Source: Phaeodactylibacter xiamenensis
Lineage (GTDB): Bacteria > Bacteroidota > Bacteroidia > Chitinophagales > Saprospiraceae
DNA length: 64,000 nt
Direction of reading: 5' to 3'
NCBI RefSeq assembly: GCF_000759025.1
Contig: NZ_JPOS01000090.1
Location: forward strand, 124,001-188,000
Shown: piece by piece, positions 51,683 through 60,872 of the stretch
Layout of the letters: each line of letters starts with the position of its first letter
Numbering within the stretch: position 1 is the first letter of the stretch
Notes under the pieces: model-generated
Databases searched by the model: none
Told to the model about the DNA's origin: nothing
What the model saw: the letters and a program-made list of their open reading frames with translations, nothing else
Position numbers and translations under genes: made by a program

Positions 51683-52266
51683 CGACTTCGCTGAAGTCGA
51701 CTAAAAACCACAGCTAATAAACAACTGATGTTCGACCTCTATGAGGTCTGATTGATTCTGGATCCGCATTAGTATAGAAGTCACACCCTGCTAAACCCAA
51801 AGACCAAGCAAAACCCGACCTCAACGAGGTCAAACCTTACTAACCCCCAAAACCAAGCAAAACCCGACCTCAGCGAGGTCGCACAATACTAACCCCAAAA
51901 CAAGCAAAACCCAACCTCGTAGAGGTCACACCTTACTAACCCCCAAAACCAAGCTTAAAGTCCGACCTCGTAGAGGTCATACATTAGTTAAAAAAAACAT
52001 CCATTAAAATAACCGACCTCAGCAAGGTCGTACACTTTTAAACCTAAAACCCGACCTCAGCGAGGTCACACATCAGTCAAAAAAAACACCCCTTAAAATA
52101 ACCGACCTCAGCAAGGTCGCACATTACTAACCCCAAAACAAGCAAAACCCGACCTCGTAGAGGTCACACCTTACTAACCCCCAAAACCAAGCTTAAAGTC
52201 CGACCTCGTAGAGGTCATACATTAGTTAAAAAAACATCCATTAAAATAACCGACCTCAGCGAGGTC
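51683..52266. repeat. Phased array of twelve palindromes between hsdR and hsdM
   Basis: Twelve copies of a 15-17-base inverted repeat, mostly CGACCTC-NNN-GAGGTC(G), starting near 51683 (a CGACTTC variant), 51733, 51816, 51865, 51912, 51963, 52014, 52052, 52103, 52150, 52201 and 52251. Nine of the eleven spacings lie between 47 and 51 bp; the others are 83 and 38. Intervening DNA is similar between units (ACTAACCCCCAAAACCAAGC; TTAAAAAAAACATCCATTAA), and a block of three units is duplicated at 238 bp. Because spacers repeat, this is not a CRISPR array. No ORF. The last palindrome ends 18 bp before the hsdM ATG. Confidence 0.9.
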
Positions 52267-52284
52267 GCACACTTTTTAACACCA

Positions 52285-53718
52285 ATGAGCAGTATCACCT
52301 CCATCATCAAAAGCGTGCGCGACATCATGCGCAAAGACACCGGCGTAGACGGCGACGCACAGCGCATCTCCCAAATGGTATGGATGCTCTTCCTCAAAAT
52401 CTTCGCTGACCAGGAAGCCGAGTGGGAACTCCTCAACCCCGACTACCAAAGCCCCGTCCCCGAGCCCCTGCGCTGGCAAAACTGGGCCGAAGACGACGAA
52501 GGCCTCACCGGCGATGAGTTGATGGACTTCATCAACAACGAGCTCTTCCCCACCCTGAAGGAACTCGACCGCAACCTCGGCCCGCAAGCCAAAATCGTAC
52601 GCGCCGTCTTCGAAGACACCTACAACTACATGAAAAACGGCACCCTCTTCCGGCAGGTGATCAACGAAATCGACAAGATCGACTTCAACAGCAGCAAAGA
52701 CCGCCACCTCTTCAACGACCTGTACGAAACCATTCTTAAAGAACTCCAATCGGCCGGCTCCTCCGGGGAATACTACACGCCCCGGGCCGTCACACAATTC
52801 ATGGTCGACATCCTCAACCCCCAACTGGGCGAAACCGTACTCGACCCCGCCTGCGGCACCGGCGGCTTCCTCACCTGCACCATCGATCATCTCGACAAGC
52901 AGATCAACAAGCCCAGCCAGCGCAAAACCCTGCAACAGACCGTACGCGGGGTAGAGAAAAAGCCTCTGCCCCACCTGCTCTGCACCACCAACCTCATGCT
53001 GCACGGCTTTGAAGTGCCCGGCGTCAAGCGCGGCAACTACCTCGCCAGGCCCTACAGCGACTGGGGCGCAAACGACAAAGTGGACCTCATCCTCACTAAT
53101 CCGCCCTTTGGCGGCGTAGAGGAAGACGGCACGGAGACCAACTTCCCGCAGAAATTCCGCACCAAAGAGACCGCCGACCTCTTCCTCGCCCTCATCATCC
53201 GGCTGCTGAAGGATGGCGGGCGGGCCGCCGTGGTATTGCCCGATGGCACCCTCTTTGGGGAAGGCGTCAAGACCCGCCTCAAGGAAGAACTGCTGGCCCG
53301 CTGCAACCTCCACACCATCGTCCGCCTGCCCAATGGCGTCTTCAACCCCTACACGAGCATCAAGACCAACCTGCTCTTCTTTGAGAAAGGCAGCCCAACC
53401 AAGGACATCTGGTACTACGAGCACCCCTACCCGGATGGCGTGAAGAGCTACAACAAAACCCGCCCCATCCATATCAAGGAATTCGATGCGGAGAAAGCCT
53501 GGTGGGGCCAACGGAAGGAAAACAAGCACGCCTGGCGCGTCCCCCTGCAGGATATTATCGACCGTAACTACAACCTCGACATCAAGAACCCGCACGAGGA
53601 AGCCGATGACCTGGGCACGCCCGAAGAACTGCTGGCCGAATACCAGCAAGCTGAACAAGACATCCGCCAATTGCAAGATAAAATCGTAGCCGTACTCCAA
53701 AACGCCCTGCAAGCATGA
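52285..53718 (+). CDS. hsdM: Type I DNA methyltransferase, HsdM subunit
   Basis: A 477-residue N6-adenine methyltransferase: N-terminal helical HsdM_N domain (DAQRISQMVWMLFLKIFAD), SAM motif I DPACGTGGF at D187, catalytic motif IV NPPF at N272. It modifies the site chosen by HsdS and forms the M2S core of the enzyme. It shares ATGA with hsdS (53715-53718), so both subunits are translationally coupled. Slightly short of EcoKI HsdM (529) but normal for this clade. Confidence 0.96.
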   Translation: MSSITSIIKSVRDIMRKDTGVDGDAQRISQMVWMLFLKIFADQEAEWELLNPDYQSPVPEPLRWQNWAEDDEGLTGDELMDFINNELFPTLKELDRNLGPQAKIVRAVFEDTYNYMKNGTLFRQVINEIDKIDFNSSKDRHLFNDLYETILKELQSAGSSGEYYTPRAVTQFMVDILNPQLGETVLDPACGTGGFLTCTIDHLDKQINKPSQRKTLQQTVRGVEKKPLPHLLCTTNLMLHGFEVPGVKRGNYLARPYSDWGANDKVDLILTNPPFGGVEEDGTETNFPQKFRTKETADLFLALIIRLLKDGGRAAVVLPDGTLFGEGVKTRLKEELLARCNLHTIVRLPNGVFNPYTSIKTNLLFFEKGSPTKDIWYYEHPYPDGVKSYNKTRPIHIKEFDAEKAWWGQRKENKHAWRVPLQDIIDRNYNLDIKNPHEEADDLGTPEELLAEYQQAEQDIRQLQDKIVAVLQNALQA

Positions 53719-55457
53719 CCCACCTGCTCCAATACTTCCCGCAGCTCAGCCTGCGCCCCGAGAACCTGCCCGAACTGCGCAGCCTTATCCTGCAACTGGC
53801 CGTAGAGGGCAAGCTGACCGCCGAGTGGCGGAAGGCAAATCCGGATGTGGAACCGGCTGCTGAGCTATTAGCCCGCATTGAGGCGGAAAAGGCGGCGCTG
53901 GTGAAGGCGAAGCAGATCAAAAAGAGTAAACCCCTGCCGCCGGTGCGTGCGGAGGAGGTGCCGTTTGAATTGCCGGAGGGGTGGGCTTGGTGTAGGCTAG
54001 AAAGTCTTTCAACCTATATACAAAGAGGAAAATCTCCCAAGTACGTAGATAATTCTAACATTCCAATTGTATCTCAAAAATGCGTTCAGTGGGATGGGTT
54101 TGACTTGTCTAAAGCACGATTTCTAAATGAGGATGTTTTAGACAAATACCAGCCAGAAAGATTTCTAAAAGAGGGGGACTTACTATGGAATTCTACAGGA
54201 AACGGCACAGTAGGCCGTACTAATTTGTTCCCCAGTGTGACTTATTCTAAAGTCGTTGCTGATTCCCATGTTACGGTCGTAAGAGTCTTTAAAAAAGAAG
54301 TATTGCCAGAATATCTTTGGGTATATACCGCTTCGCCCTACGTACAGCGCCAAATAGAGGACCGTGTTTCAGGGAGCACAAAACAGACGGAATTAAACAC
54401 TTCGACCGTAAAAGAACTTGAATTCCCACTCCCACCCCTACCCGAACAACAAGCCATCGTCCAAACCGTAGACGCCCTGCTGCAAGAGCTCGACCAGCTA
54501 CAGCAGCGCACCGAGACCCGCCTGCACCTCAAGGCCGACTACGCCACCGCCGCCCTGCGCCGCCTCACCACCGCCCCGGCCGTGGGCCCGGCCTGGAAGG
54601 CCCTGGCCCCGTACTTCCACACCTTCTTCGATGAAACGGGCAACGTACAATCCCTGCGCGCCGCCATCCTGCAGCTGGCCGTACAGGGCAAGCTCACCGC
54701 CCACTGGCGCAAGGCGCACCCCGATGTGGAGCCCGCCACCGAGCTGCTGTCCCGCATACAGGCAGAAAAGGCAGCCCTGGTGAAGGCGAAGAAAATCCGG
54801 AAGGAGAAGCCGCTGCCACCGGTGGATATGGATGAGGTGCCGTTTGCGGTGCCGGAGGGGTGGGTTTGGTGCCGGTTGGGGGAGATTTCAACCGGTACGG
54901 AGGCTGGGAAAAGTCCAAGGTGCCTTAACAGAGTAGCAGAAGAGGACGAATGGGGCGTTTTGAAGACCACTGCTATACAAGATCAGCTTTTCATTCCAAG
55001 TGAGCACAAGGCTTTTCCGCAAGGTTTTAAAAACGGTAGTCTATCAGAAGTAGAAGTAGGTGATGTTCTTATTACTAGGGCTGGACCTTATAATCGAGTC
55101 GGTATTGTGGCCTACGTCCAGTCAACGCGTAGAAAACTCTTGCTATCAGATAAAATTGTGCGGATCAATTTTGAGAAATCACTTATCCACCCTCCATTTT
55201 TGAGCCTCGCACTCGGTAATGGCGCCTCAAAGATTTTCCTTGATGAGAAAAAATCAGGGATGGCTAAGAGCCAAGTCAATATTTCGCAGAGCAATATGAA
55301 ATTAACGCCGCTAGCCCTCCCGCCCCTCCCCGAGCAGCACGCCATCGTGCAGGCGGTGGAGGAACTGCTGGGTTTGTGCACGGCATTGGAGGAAGCGGCC
55401 GGGCGGCGGGACGTGGTGTTGGGGGATTGGGTGCGGGCGGTGGTGGCTGGGGTGTAG
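53715..55457 (+). CDS. hsdS: Type I specificity subunit HsdS with two duplicated halves
   Basis: A 580-residue HsdS. Two halves each start with a near-identical segment: LRSLILQLAVEGKLTAEWRK (about residue 17) and LRAAILQLAVQGKLTAHWRK (about 313), each followed by PDVEPA.ELL, a Lys/Glu helix, LPEGWAWCRL/VPEGWVWCRL, then a target recognition domain and a closing PLPPLPEQQAIVQ/ALPPLPEQHAIVQ helix. The recognition domains (about 53990-54415 and 54890-55310) are visibly AT-richer than the GC-rich constant parts, as expected when they are exchanged by recombination. It should recognise a bipartite asymmetric site. Both halves look intact. Confidence 0.95.
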   Translation: MTHLLQYFPQLSLRPENLPELRSLILQLAVEGKLTAEWRKANPDVEPAAELLARIEAEKAALVKAKQIKKSKPLPPVRAEEVPFELPEGWAWCRLESLSTYIQRGKSPKYVDNSNIPIVSQKCVQWDGFDLSKARFLNEDVLDKYQPERFLKEGDLLWNSTGNGTVGRTNLFPSVTYSKVVADSHVTVVRVFKKEVLPEYLWVYTASPYVQRQIEDRVSGSTKQTELNTSTVKELEFPLPPLPEQQAIVQTVDALLQELDQLQQRTETRLHLKADYATAALRRLTTAPAVGPAWKALAPYFHTFFDETGNVQSLRAAILQLAVQGKLTAHWRKAHPDVEPATELLSRIQAEKAALVKAKKIRKEKPLPPVDMDEVPFAVPEGWVWCRLGEISTGTEAGKSPRCLNRVAEEDEWGVLKTTAIQDQLFIPSEHKAFPQGFKNGSLSEVEVGDVLITRAGPYNRVGIVAYVQSTRRKLLLSDKIVRINFEKSLIHPPFLSLALGNGASKIFLDEKKSGMAKSQVNISQSNMKLTPLALPPLPEQHAIVQAVEELLGLCTALEEAAGRRDVVLGDWVRAVVAGV

Positions 55458-55582
55458 GATCATTTATGCTCTTTTACACATCTTTGCAGGGGACCTACAG
55501 CAGAACATTGCCTCACGTGGTCAGCAAAAAACACAAAATGAGTATATTGCATATGGTTTTTCTACATATTCAATAACGGGCT

Positions 55583-56161
55583 ATGCAGTTCTCTAATCCC
55601 TGGTTTATGCTGTCATTCAATATTACGAACTGGATTTTCTACAACCCTTTTGTATTCGTAGGGAGCATTTTCCTATTGTTTGCCGTTCTTTCAAAGATTA
55701 TTTCCAGAAGCTCTTCTGTGTCTGTAGGGAAATATGGCAAGGCAAGAATAAGTAAAAGCAGGGTTGTCAGACGCAGATCGGTAATCAGCACCTACTCATT
55801 ATTCGTACTCGGCATAGCCCTGTTACTTATTGGGTTCCGGGATAAATTTGATTATGGTAAAACATCTGAATCAAGTGGTATTAGCAGAAGTAAGCTGTTA
55901 GAAGTATTTAAGAAATGTACTCGTTTTCGGGAAGGCTACTGCTTGTGTCGTACCTATGACCAACAATCAACCTGGGTACTGGTTAGAAAGTCAGACGGCA
56001 TGCAAAGTGATAAAATCGAATTTCCCGATGCTCTAAAAGTCATTGGTATCGACAACTTCCAAGATGGCAAAGCAGCCGTTATTGGCGTACCGATAGGTCC
56101 TAAGGAGAAGGTAGCAGAGATCGATACACTTGGGCGTGTCTATTTTTTTCGAAGTGGATAG
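55583..56161 (+). CDS. Two-helix membrane protein, unknown
   Basis: 192 residues. Two hydrophobic segments (about 21-39, NPFVFVGSIFLLFAVL; about 70-87, YSLFVLGIALLLIGF) joined by a basic loop, then a 100-residue C-terminal soluble domain with one Cys pair (EGYCLCRTYDQ) and beta strands (GKAAVIGVPIGPKEK). AT-rich compared with hsdM. I know no family. It is 125 bp downstream of hsdS in the same direction and could be a passenger of the restriction locus. Likely a real gene because of its length, start and codon use, but unsupported by homology here. Confidence 0.6.
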   Translation: MQFSNPWFMLSFNITNWIFYNPFVFVGSIFLLFAVLSKIISRSSSVSVGKYGKARISKSRVVRRRSVISTYSLFVLGIALLLIGFRDKFDYGKTSESSGISRSKLLEVFKKCTRFREGYCLCRTYDQQSTWVLVRKSDGMQSDKIEFPDALKVIGIDNFQDGKAAVIGVPIGPKEKVAEIDTLGRVYFFRSG

Positions 56162-56230
56162 CCTTGTAAATGCCACAGAAGTACTGCCTGTTGCGAATAG
56201 ATTAAGAAAACCGTATTTTGCATAATCAAG

Positions 56231-56291
56231 ACCCGCCCCGCCTCTTCCGGTTTCACCGGAATGCGCATGTTTGGCGGGTTTCCTGTTTTTG
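56231..56291 (+). terminator. Nested hairpin after the two-helix gene
   Basis: Outer stem ACCCGCC (56231-56237)/GGCGGGT (56273-56279), inner stem TTCCGG/CCGGAA, followed by TTTCCTGTTTTT. Seventy bases after the stop of the gene at 55583-56161. Confidence 0.5.
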
Positions 56292-56340
56292 TGCTTGTGC
56301 TCTTAAAGAAAAGCATATCAACACACCTAAATCACAGGAA

Positions 56341-56375
56341 TGCCCCGGCTGTCACCAGGAGGTGCTGCCGGGGCA
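56341..56375 (-). terminator. Strong hairpin after the BspA-like gene
   Basis: Nine-base perfect arms TGCCCCGGC/GCCGGGGCA enclosing a CACC/GGTG stem, 24 bp beyond the stop of the leftward BspA-like gene. There is no T tract, so this may be a stabilising 3' structure. Confidence 0.45.
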
Positions 56376-56398
56376 TCATAATTACCACAGGCTGTTCT

Positions 56399-58537
56399 TT
56401 ATTGTTTTACCAAGGGCAGGTTGACGAGCTGACTGCCCGTATTGACATGCACGTAGTACATACCAGCGGGGAGCCCTTCCAGGAGGAGGTCCACCGTGGC
56501 AGCACCATCTGCCACCTGCTTTTCGACAAGGGGCTGCCCGAGCTGATTGACCACACTAACGAGCGCCGGTGCACTGAGGGGCTCCGGCAGTTGCAGCTGC
56601 ACCTGATGGGTGGCGGGGTTAGGCACAAGCTTAGCTTTGATGGCGCTATCCTGCTGAGCAATAGCCAGGGTTGGCGCCGGTCCTTCGCTGAGATAATTAC
56701 CGGGGAGAGAACGGCTAACTTCAATATTACGGAATACGGCTTCAACATTGCTTGTATGCGGAAACTTATAGGCTGCGATGCCGACATTATAGCAAGAGTA
56801 TGGGAAATAGATAGGATTACCAATTCCTTGCCAAATATTCCCGTACCCTCTAGTGTAAGTCCGAAGGTAGTTCCCTTCTTTTATGATACCCACAGAGCCA
56901 ACTATGGTACTGTTGGAAGCAATCTGGTTAGTTACGCTAACAGGGGCACCTTCAGTTCCTCTTACTATTCTTTGATGGACAAGTCCATTACCCTTAAAAA
57001 AACCCACAACCGGGGCGGAAGGGGTATCACCAGCTCTAACGACTACTCCTGCATAGCCACCACTTGCATGTTCAATATTTGTGAATACAAAGCCATTTCC
57101 ACCGTGGCAAACTGAACGGGTTATTGTAGCTAAATTATCAAATGCAGCTCCATTTGTCGTTTGGGCGCCGGTCGTGATCGTATACCATTCTGTTCCGCAG
57201 CCATCAAAACTGTAGGTACTGCCAGAGCCTTGAGAACCAATGTCCTGTGCAGAGTTGGGGAAGGGTATAGAATCAGCCGTGACATTCAAGTTAGCCTGGC
57301 AGGTATCTGACAAACCGTTTTCATCGGCAACAACAAGATTGACTTCATGATTGCCAACATCAAATAAGCTATCTTCTTCCAAAAGAGAAAAAGTAAGACC
57401 GAATATAGTCGGATTGGGGTTGTTATCGAAATCAAAAAATGATAGTGCGAATGGTGGTGGAATTGGTAAGCAAAAGGGGTAGACATCATAAATATCTGCA
57501 TCCAAATCCTTACAAACCGCAACAGGAGGATTGCCACAAAATTTGGAATCCCCACTAATCGTCCAGTTATATTGGTCAATCAGTACCTGCCGGCTGGCTT
57601 CGGAATCACAGTAGGTCAGGTCCGAGGCACCAAGTGAAATACCTTGCGGTGGCGAAGACAGACTCGCCCAACCGGTGAGCGTAGCATCATAATTTTCTGT
57701 ACTCATGCCACTTGAAGAAAGCATATTAAACATACTGGATATATTGGATATATCCCAGCTTCCGAGATTTTGATCGAATGCGGTGGCACCTTGAAACATA
57801 AAGTTAGCAAATTCCACGCTCGATACGTCCCAATTGCCAATATACTGATTAAAGGAGGTGTTATCCTGGAATACCTGATACATTTGAGTTACGTTAGAAA
57901 CATCCCAATCGCCTATGGCTCCGTTAAAAGAAGAATTGGCAAACATGCTGTTCATCTTTGCAACGTTGGACATATCCCAGTGATTTAGCGAGCTCACCTG
58001 CAAGGAGGAACAGCCGTCAAACATATTAGAGCAATCCAGGTTTGGAGTCGAGAATACAGGAGTATGGTATTCATCAACAGACGTTAAGTGATTGGCATAC
58101 AAAAACATCCAGCTACAGTTATTCCATGTTACTTCTCCCCAATCTACGACACTGACAAGCTGTTTCGAGGCATCTTTTATTTGAAATTCTACTTCACCAT
58201 CGCCGTAAAAAGCAACCTCATAAACGCCGGGAGTGCTGTAAACATGTCCCAGGGATAAGCCCCACCCTAGTGGGTGCTCAAATAACGTATCAATTGTGCC
58301 GTCACGCTCCCAGTCGATACCAAGAGTTCCTGTTCCTGACCAGTTAATATTATTTAGTTCCGCCTGACTCGGGTCACCCGTAATGGACTGGTATGTCCCA
58401 CGGGTGTCAATTTTGATGATAAAAGGGAATTTAGTGAAAGTGGTAGATTGAGCGCTGCCTTGCCGGGCCTGAAGGCAAACCATCACACAAGCTGCAATCA
58501 GTGCCCATGAATTAATACTACAAAAGGTCTTTTTCAT
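56399..58537 (-). CDS. BspA-type leucine-rich-repeat surface protein with T9SS sorting domain
   Basis: About 712 residues from the ATG at 58537 (MKKTFCSINSWALIAACVMV signal region); the frame to 58633 comes from a dispersed repeat. DUF285/BspA-like LRR units (NMFDGCSSLQVSSLNHWDMS, NVAKMNSMFANSSFNGAIGD, WDVSNVTQMYQVFQDNTSFN) fill residues about 180-330. After a spacer with HYR-like and laminin-like parts, the C-terminus (AKLVPNPATHQVQLQLPEP to LVNLPLVKQ) is a T9SS sorting domain. A secreted adhesin-like protein. The gene is bracketed by a structured repeat (58583) and hairpins. Confidence 0.87.
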   Translation of the reverse strand: MKKTFCSINSWALIAACVMVCLQARQGSAQSTTFTKFPFIIKIDTRGTYQSITGDPSQAELNNINWSGTGTLGIDWERDGTIDTLFEHPLGWGLSLGHVYSTPGVYEVAFYGDGEVEFQIKDASKQLVSVVDWGEVTWNNCSWMFLYANHLTSVDEYHTPVFSTPNLDCSNMFDGCSSLQVSSLNHWDMSNVAKMNSMFANSSFNGAIGDWDVSNVTQMYQVFQDNTSFNQYIGNWDVSSVEFANFMFQGATAFDQNLGSWDISNISSMFNMLSSSGMSTENYDATLTGWASLSSPPQGISLGASDLTYCDSEASRQVLIDQYNWTISGDSKFCGNPPVAVCKDLDADIYDVYPFCLPIPPPFALSFFDFDNNPNPTIFGLTFSLLEEDSLFDVGNHEVNLVVADENGLSDTCQANLNVTADSIPFPNSAQDIGSQGSGSTYSFDGCGTEWYTITTGAQTTNGAAFDNLATITRSVCHGGNGFVFTNIEHASGGYAGVVVRAGDTPSAPVVGFFKGNGLVHQRIVRGTEGAPVSVTNQIASNSTIVGSVGIIKEGNYLRTYTRGYGNIWQGIGNPIYFPYSCYNVGIAAYKFPHTSNVEAVFRNIEVSRSLPGNYLSEGPAPTLAIAQQDSAIKAKLVPNPATHQVQLQLPEPLSAPALVSVVNQLGQPLVEKQVADGAATVDLLLEGLPAGMYYVHVNTGSQLVNLPLVKQ

Positions 58538-58582
58538 TTTTGCATATTTGTTTGAAATTAAAAATATAACACCTACGGTACA

Positions 58583-58832
58583 TATACTGACGATTAAGTG
58601 GTTTGCCACAGCAAACCTACTCAATGTCAGCATTCACGCTGAGAAGTGGCTTGCGCTTGCCCTGATAAGCTTGACTTCATCAGCGGCCTGTCCTGACAAG
58701 CTACGCTTCGTCACGGGCCGATGTTGCAAATCCAAGATCCCAGACGATGAATGTCTGGATCCAAGACCCGACATTTATCGTTCCCCGTGCTGGCCGTCAG
58801 CGCCAGTAGGTGACCACTTCGTATTGCGTATA
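58583..58832. repeat. Dispersed structured repeat, copy C
   Basis: Same ends as copy A (TATACTGACGATTAAGTGG; GACCACTTCGTATTGCGTATA) and same middle hairpin CCAGAC-gatgaat-GTCTGG, with about 30 extra bases (CTTGACTTCATCAGCGGCCTGT) relative to copy A. It lies just upstream of the BspA-like gene start, read from the opposite direction. The 393 bp between that gene and the fragment at 58931 hold nothing else. Confidence 0.85.
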
Positions 58833-58930
58833 GGTGCAAATAGTAGACCGTAAATCTAGGAGAATATATTAGAATACCCTAAGAAAAGGCGGCTCCACCA
58901 CATTTAACTAAAGAGTTGTTTATCAAACTC

Positions 58931-59200
58931 TTAACCCAAACTGTAGACAAAAAATAGATCTGTTTTCCGGGTACTCGTCGAAAAAATCAGATACCTCGCT
59001 TCCTTTAGCCACTTTAGCATAAAAGCAGCCGCTCCCTGATAATCGGGTTGTAGCATCGTCATTTCCACCCGGACCTGACCACCTGATAAAGCCTTAACTT
59101 CAGTTGGCTTAGCGATAAGCGCTCCTTCTGCAGATTCCAAAGAAAACGTATGCTTTTCGAAAGGCGCAGGAAGCAACAGGACGAGCTGATCCCTTTTAAG
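58931..59200 (-). pseudogene. Possible gene fragment (C-terminal end of an unknown protein)
   Basis: An open frame of about 89 codons without a good start: preceded by an in-frame TGA at 59201-59203, it reads KRDQLVLLLPAPFEKHTFSL, then GGQVRVEMTMLQPDY and RKTDLFFVYSLG to a TAA. Residue composition looks like a protein end rather than random DNA. No family recognised. Listed as a fragment with low confidence. Confidence 0.3.
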
Positions 59201-59271
59201 TCAGATTTCGTGGCATTTGCCGGCCACTTTACATACTGGAAATCAAAGAAGTTTCGGCACGGCGGGCTGTG

Positions 59272-60339
59272 CTAGGCCCCTGCGTACCACCGCTCCCGCA
59301 TCCCCACCAACACCCCATTCACCCGCTCCATATCCACCGCCGGCGGCAGGGTACTTTGGGCGTAAGCATCCTCCAGTTCCGCCATTTTATCTTCGGCCAT
59401 GCCGAGCAGGGTATCGTAATCGTACTTTCCCCGGCGAATGTCCAGCAATTCGGCCCGGTTTGGCCGGCGCACCAGAATGATGCCCTCCCGCAGGATCTCA
59501 ATGCCCATCTCCAGCAGGCGGAAGGTGTGCATCATATTTTTGGAATCGTACTCGGCGCCGTGGGCGAGGTTGGTTTGGTAGCGGGCTTCGTTGCGTTCCT
59601 CCACCCAGTTCCAGTAGGCTTTGTAGTCCTTGCAGTAGGTGGCGTAGCCGTCCTTGTTGAAGTGGAGGTAGCCAAGAATAGCCGCATCCTTGGGAATGCT
59701 GCTGAGCGACAGGTCGTTGGAGGTGGGCTTGCGGAGGATACCCGCGTAACCCAAATCGCCGGTAACATCATAATGAATGGCGTAGACCTCCCGGAAGTGC
59801 GGGATGGCAGAGAGGCCGCAGCGGGACTGCTCCAGCCCATTGTCGTCCAGCCACTGCCGCAGGGGGACGGAGCCGTTGCCCCTGAGCACATAGCAGAAGT
59901 CCAAAGGCGTCTGCCGCTCCCGGGGCATGGGATTGACGATTTTCTTATTCAGCCCACGGGCTTTTTTGATCTGTGCGTAGGCGTAGCCGCCAAAGGTATC
60001 TTTGCACTTTTTGGAAAGGAACAGCTCCGGTGTCAGGTGGTCCATGATGGGGTGACGGTAGCGGATGCAGGCCGGTGGGGTGGCGAGCAGCTCCAGCATA
60101 TTGGGGTTGTTCTTGGCCAGGAGTTCCACGAAACGGCCGAGCTCGTAGTAGATCGTATCATTCGTATCATCCGCTACCTGAGGGGTGTAGCTAAGGCTGT
60201 AAAATTCTGGTTGCGGGAGGATGAAAACACCGCGAATGTCCGTATCCGATGTGGGCAGGTCGGTACCATAGGCGCGGCTGCCGGTGATGCAGTCGTAGAG
60301 TAAAAGATTAGGGTTAGATTGAAGGTCTTTATAGGTCAT
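59272..60339 (-). CDS. RlaP-type nucleotidyltransferase (DNA polymerase beta superfamily)
   Basis: About 355 residues from the ATG at 60339 (MTYKDLQSNPNLLLYDC); the ATG at 60366 is an in-frame alternative. GSRAYGTDLPTSDTDIRGVF has the G-S and paired Asp of a polymerase-beta nucleotidyltransferase, and the middle (YYELGRFVELLAKNNPNMLELL) and C-terminal helices match PF10127, the family found near RNA ligases and suggested to repair RNA. No ligase gene is next to it here. Co-directional with the MntA/HepT pair 150-180 bp upstream. Confidence 0.88.
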   Translation of the reverse strand: MTYKDLQSNPNLLLYDCITGSRAYGTDLPTSDTDIRGVFILPQPEFYSLSYTPQVADDTNDTIYYELGRFVELLAKNNPNMLELLATPPACIRYRHPIMDHLTPELFLSKKCKDTFGGYAYAQIKKARGLNKKIVNPMPRERQTPLDFCYVLRGNGSVPLRQWLDDNGLEQSRCGLSAIPHFREVYAIHYDVTGDLGYAGILRKPTSNDLSLSSIPKDAAILGYLHFNKDGYATYCKDYKAYWNWVEERNEARYQTNLAHGAEYDSKNMMHTFRLLEMGIEILREGIILVRRPNRAELLDIRRGKYDYDTLLGMAEDKMAELEDAYAQSTLPPAVDMERVNGVLVGMRERWYAGA

Positions 60340-60518
60340 TTCTTCTCTTTCTACAGCAAGTAACATGGAACATATGAAACAGAGTTCCCTGTCTGTCTGC
60401 TTAGCTATCTACGACCCGCTAGTGGATTGAGCCGTAGATGCTTGACAGTTTACGCCCAGCACCAGTAAGCGCTCAAGCGTGAAAAGACTGTCAAATATTT
60501 CGGTCTAGTCGCACTAGA

Positions 60519-60872
60519 TTATTCTTCTTCGAGAAGGTCTATCATCTCATTAATTGTGATAAGCAAAGGTGGGAGTTCGTTTCTTATAACATCCCAGACT
60601 ATATTAATATCTACTCCAAAATATTCGTGTATTAGCATATTTCGTAAACCAACTATCTGCCTCCAAGGTATATTGGGATACTGTTTTCTCAATTCTTCGG
60701 AAAGCCGGTTTGATGCTTCTCCAATTACTTCTAGTTGACGGATGGAAGCATTGTATATCATTGAGTTCGCCTCAAATGCTTCGAAATTAACGCCATCTAC
60801 ATATGACAGCACTTCGATAATTGCCTCTTTGATGTGCAAGAGGCGAACTTTGTCCCCCAATCTACTTTTCAT
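60519..60872 (-). CDS. HepT-like ribonuclease toxin (DUF86)
   Basis: A 117-residue all-helical HEPN protein. The RNase motif R-x4-H-x-Y is R77-NMLI-H82-E-Y84. Start overlaps the stop region of the upstream MntA gene by 11 bp. In known pairs MntA adenylylates the Tyr of this motif to switch the toxin off. Confidence 0.93.
   Translation of the reverse strand: MKSRLGDKVRLLHIKEAIIEVLSYVDGVNFEAFEANSMIYNASIRQLEVIGEASNRLSEELRKQYPNIPWRQIVGLRNMLIHEYFGVDINIVWDVIRNELPPLLITINEMIDLLEEE

Noticed and set aside
51683-52266. CRISPR array
   Set aside because: The repeats are imperfect palindromes with variable centres, spacers are similar to each other and one block is duplicated, and no cas gene is present.
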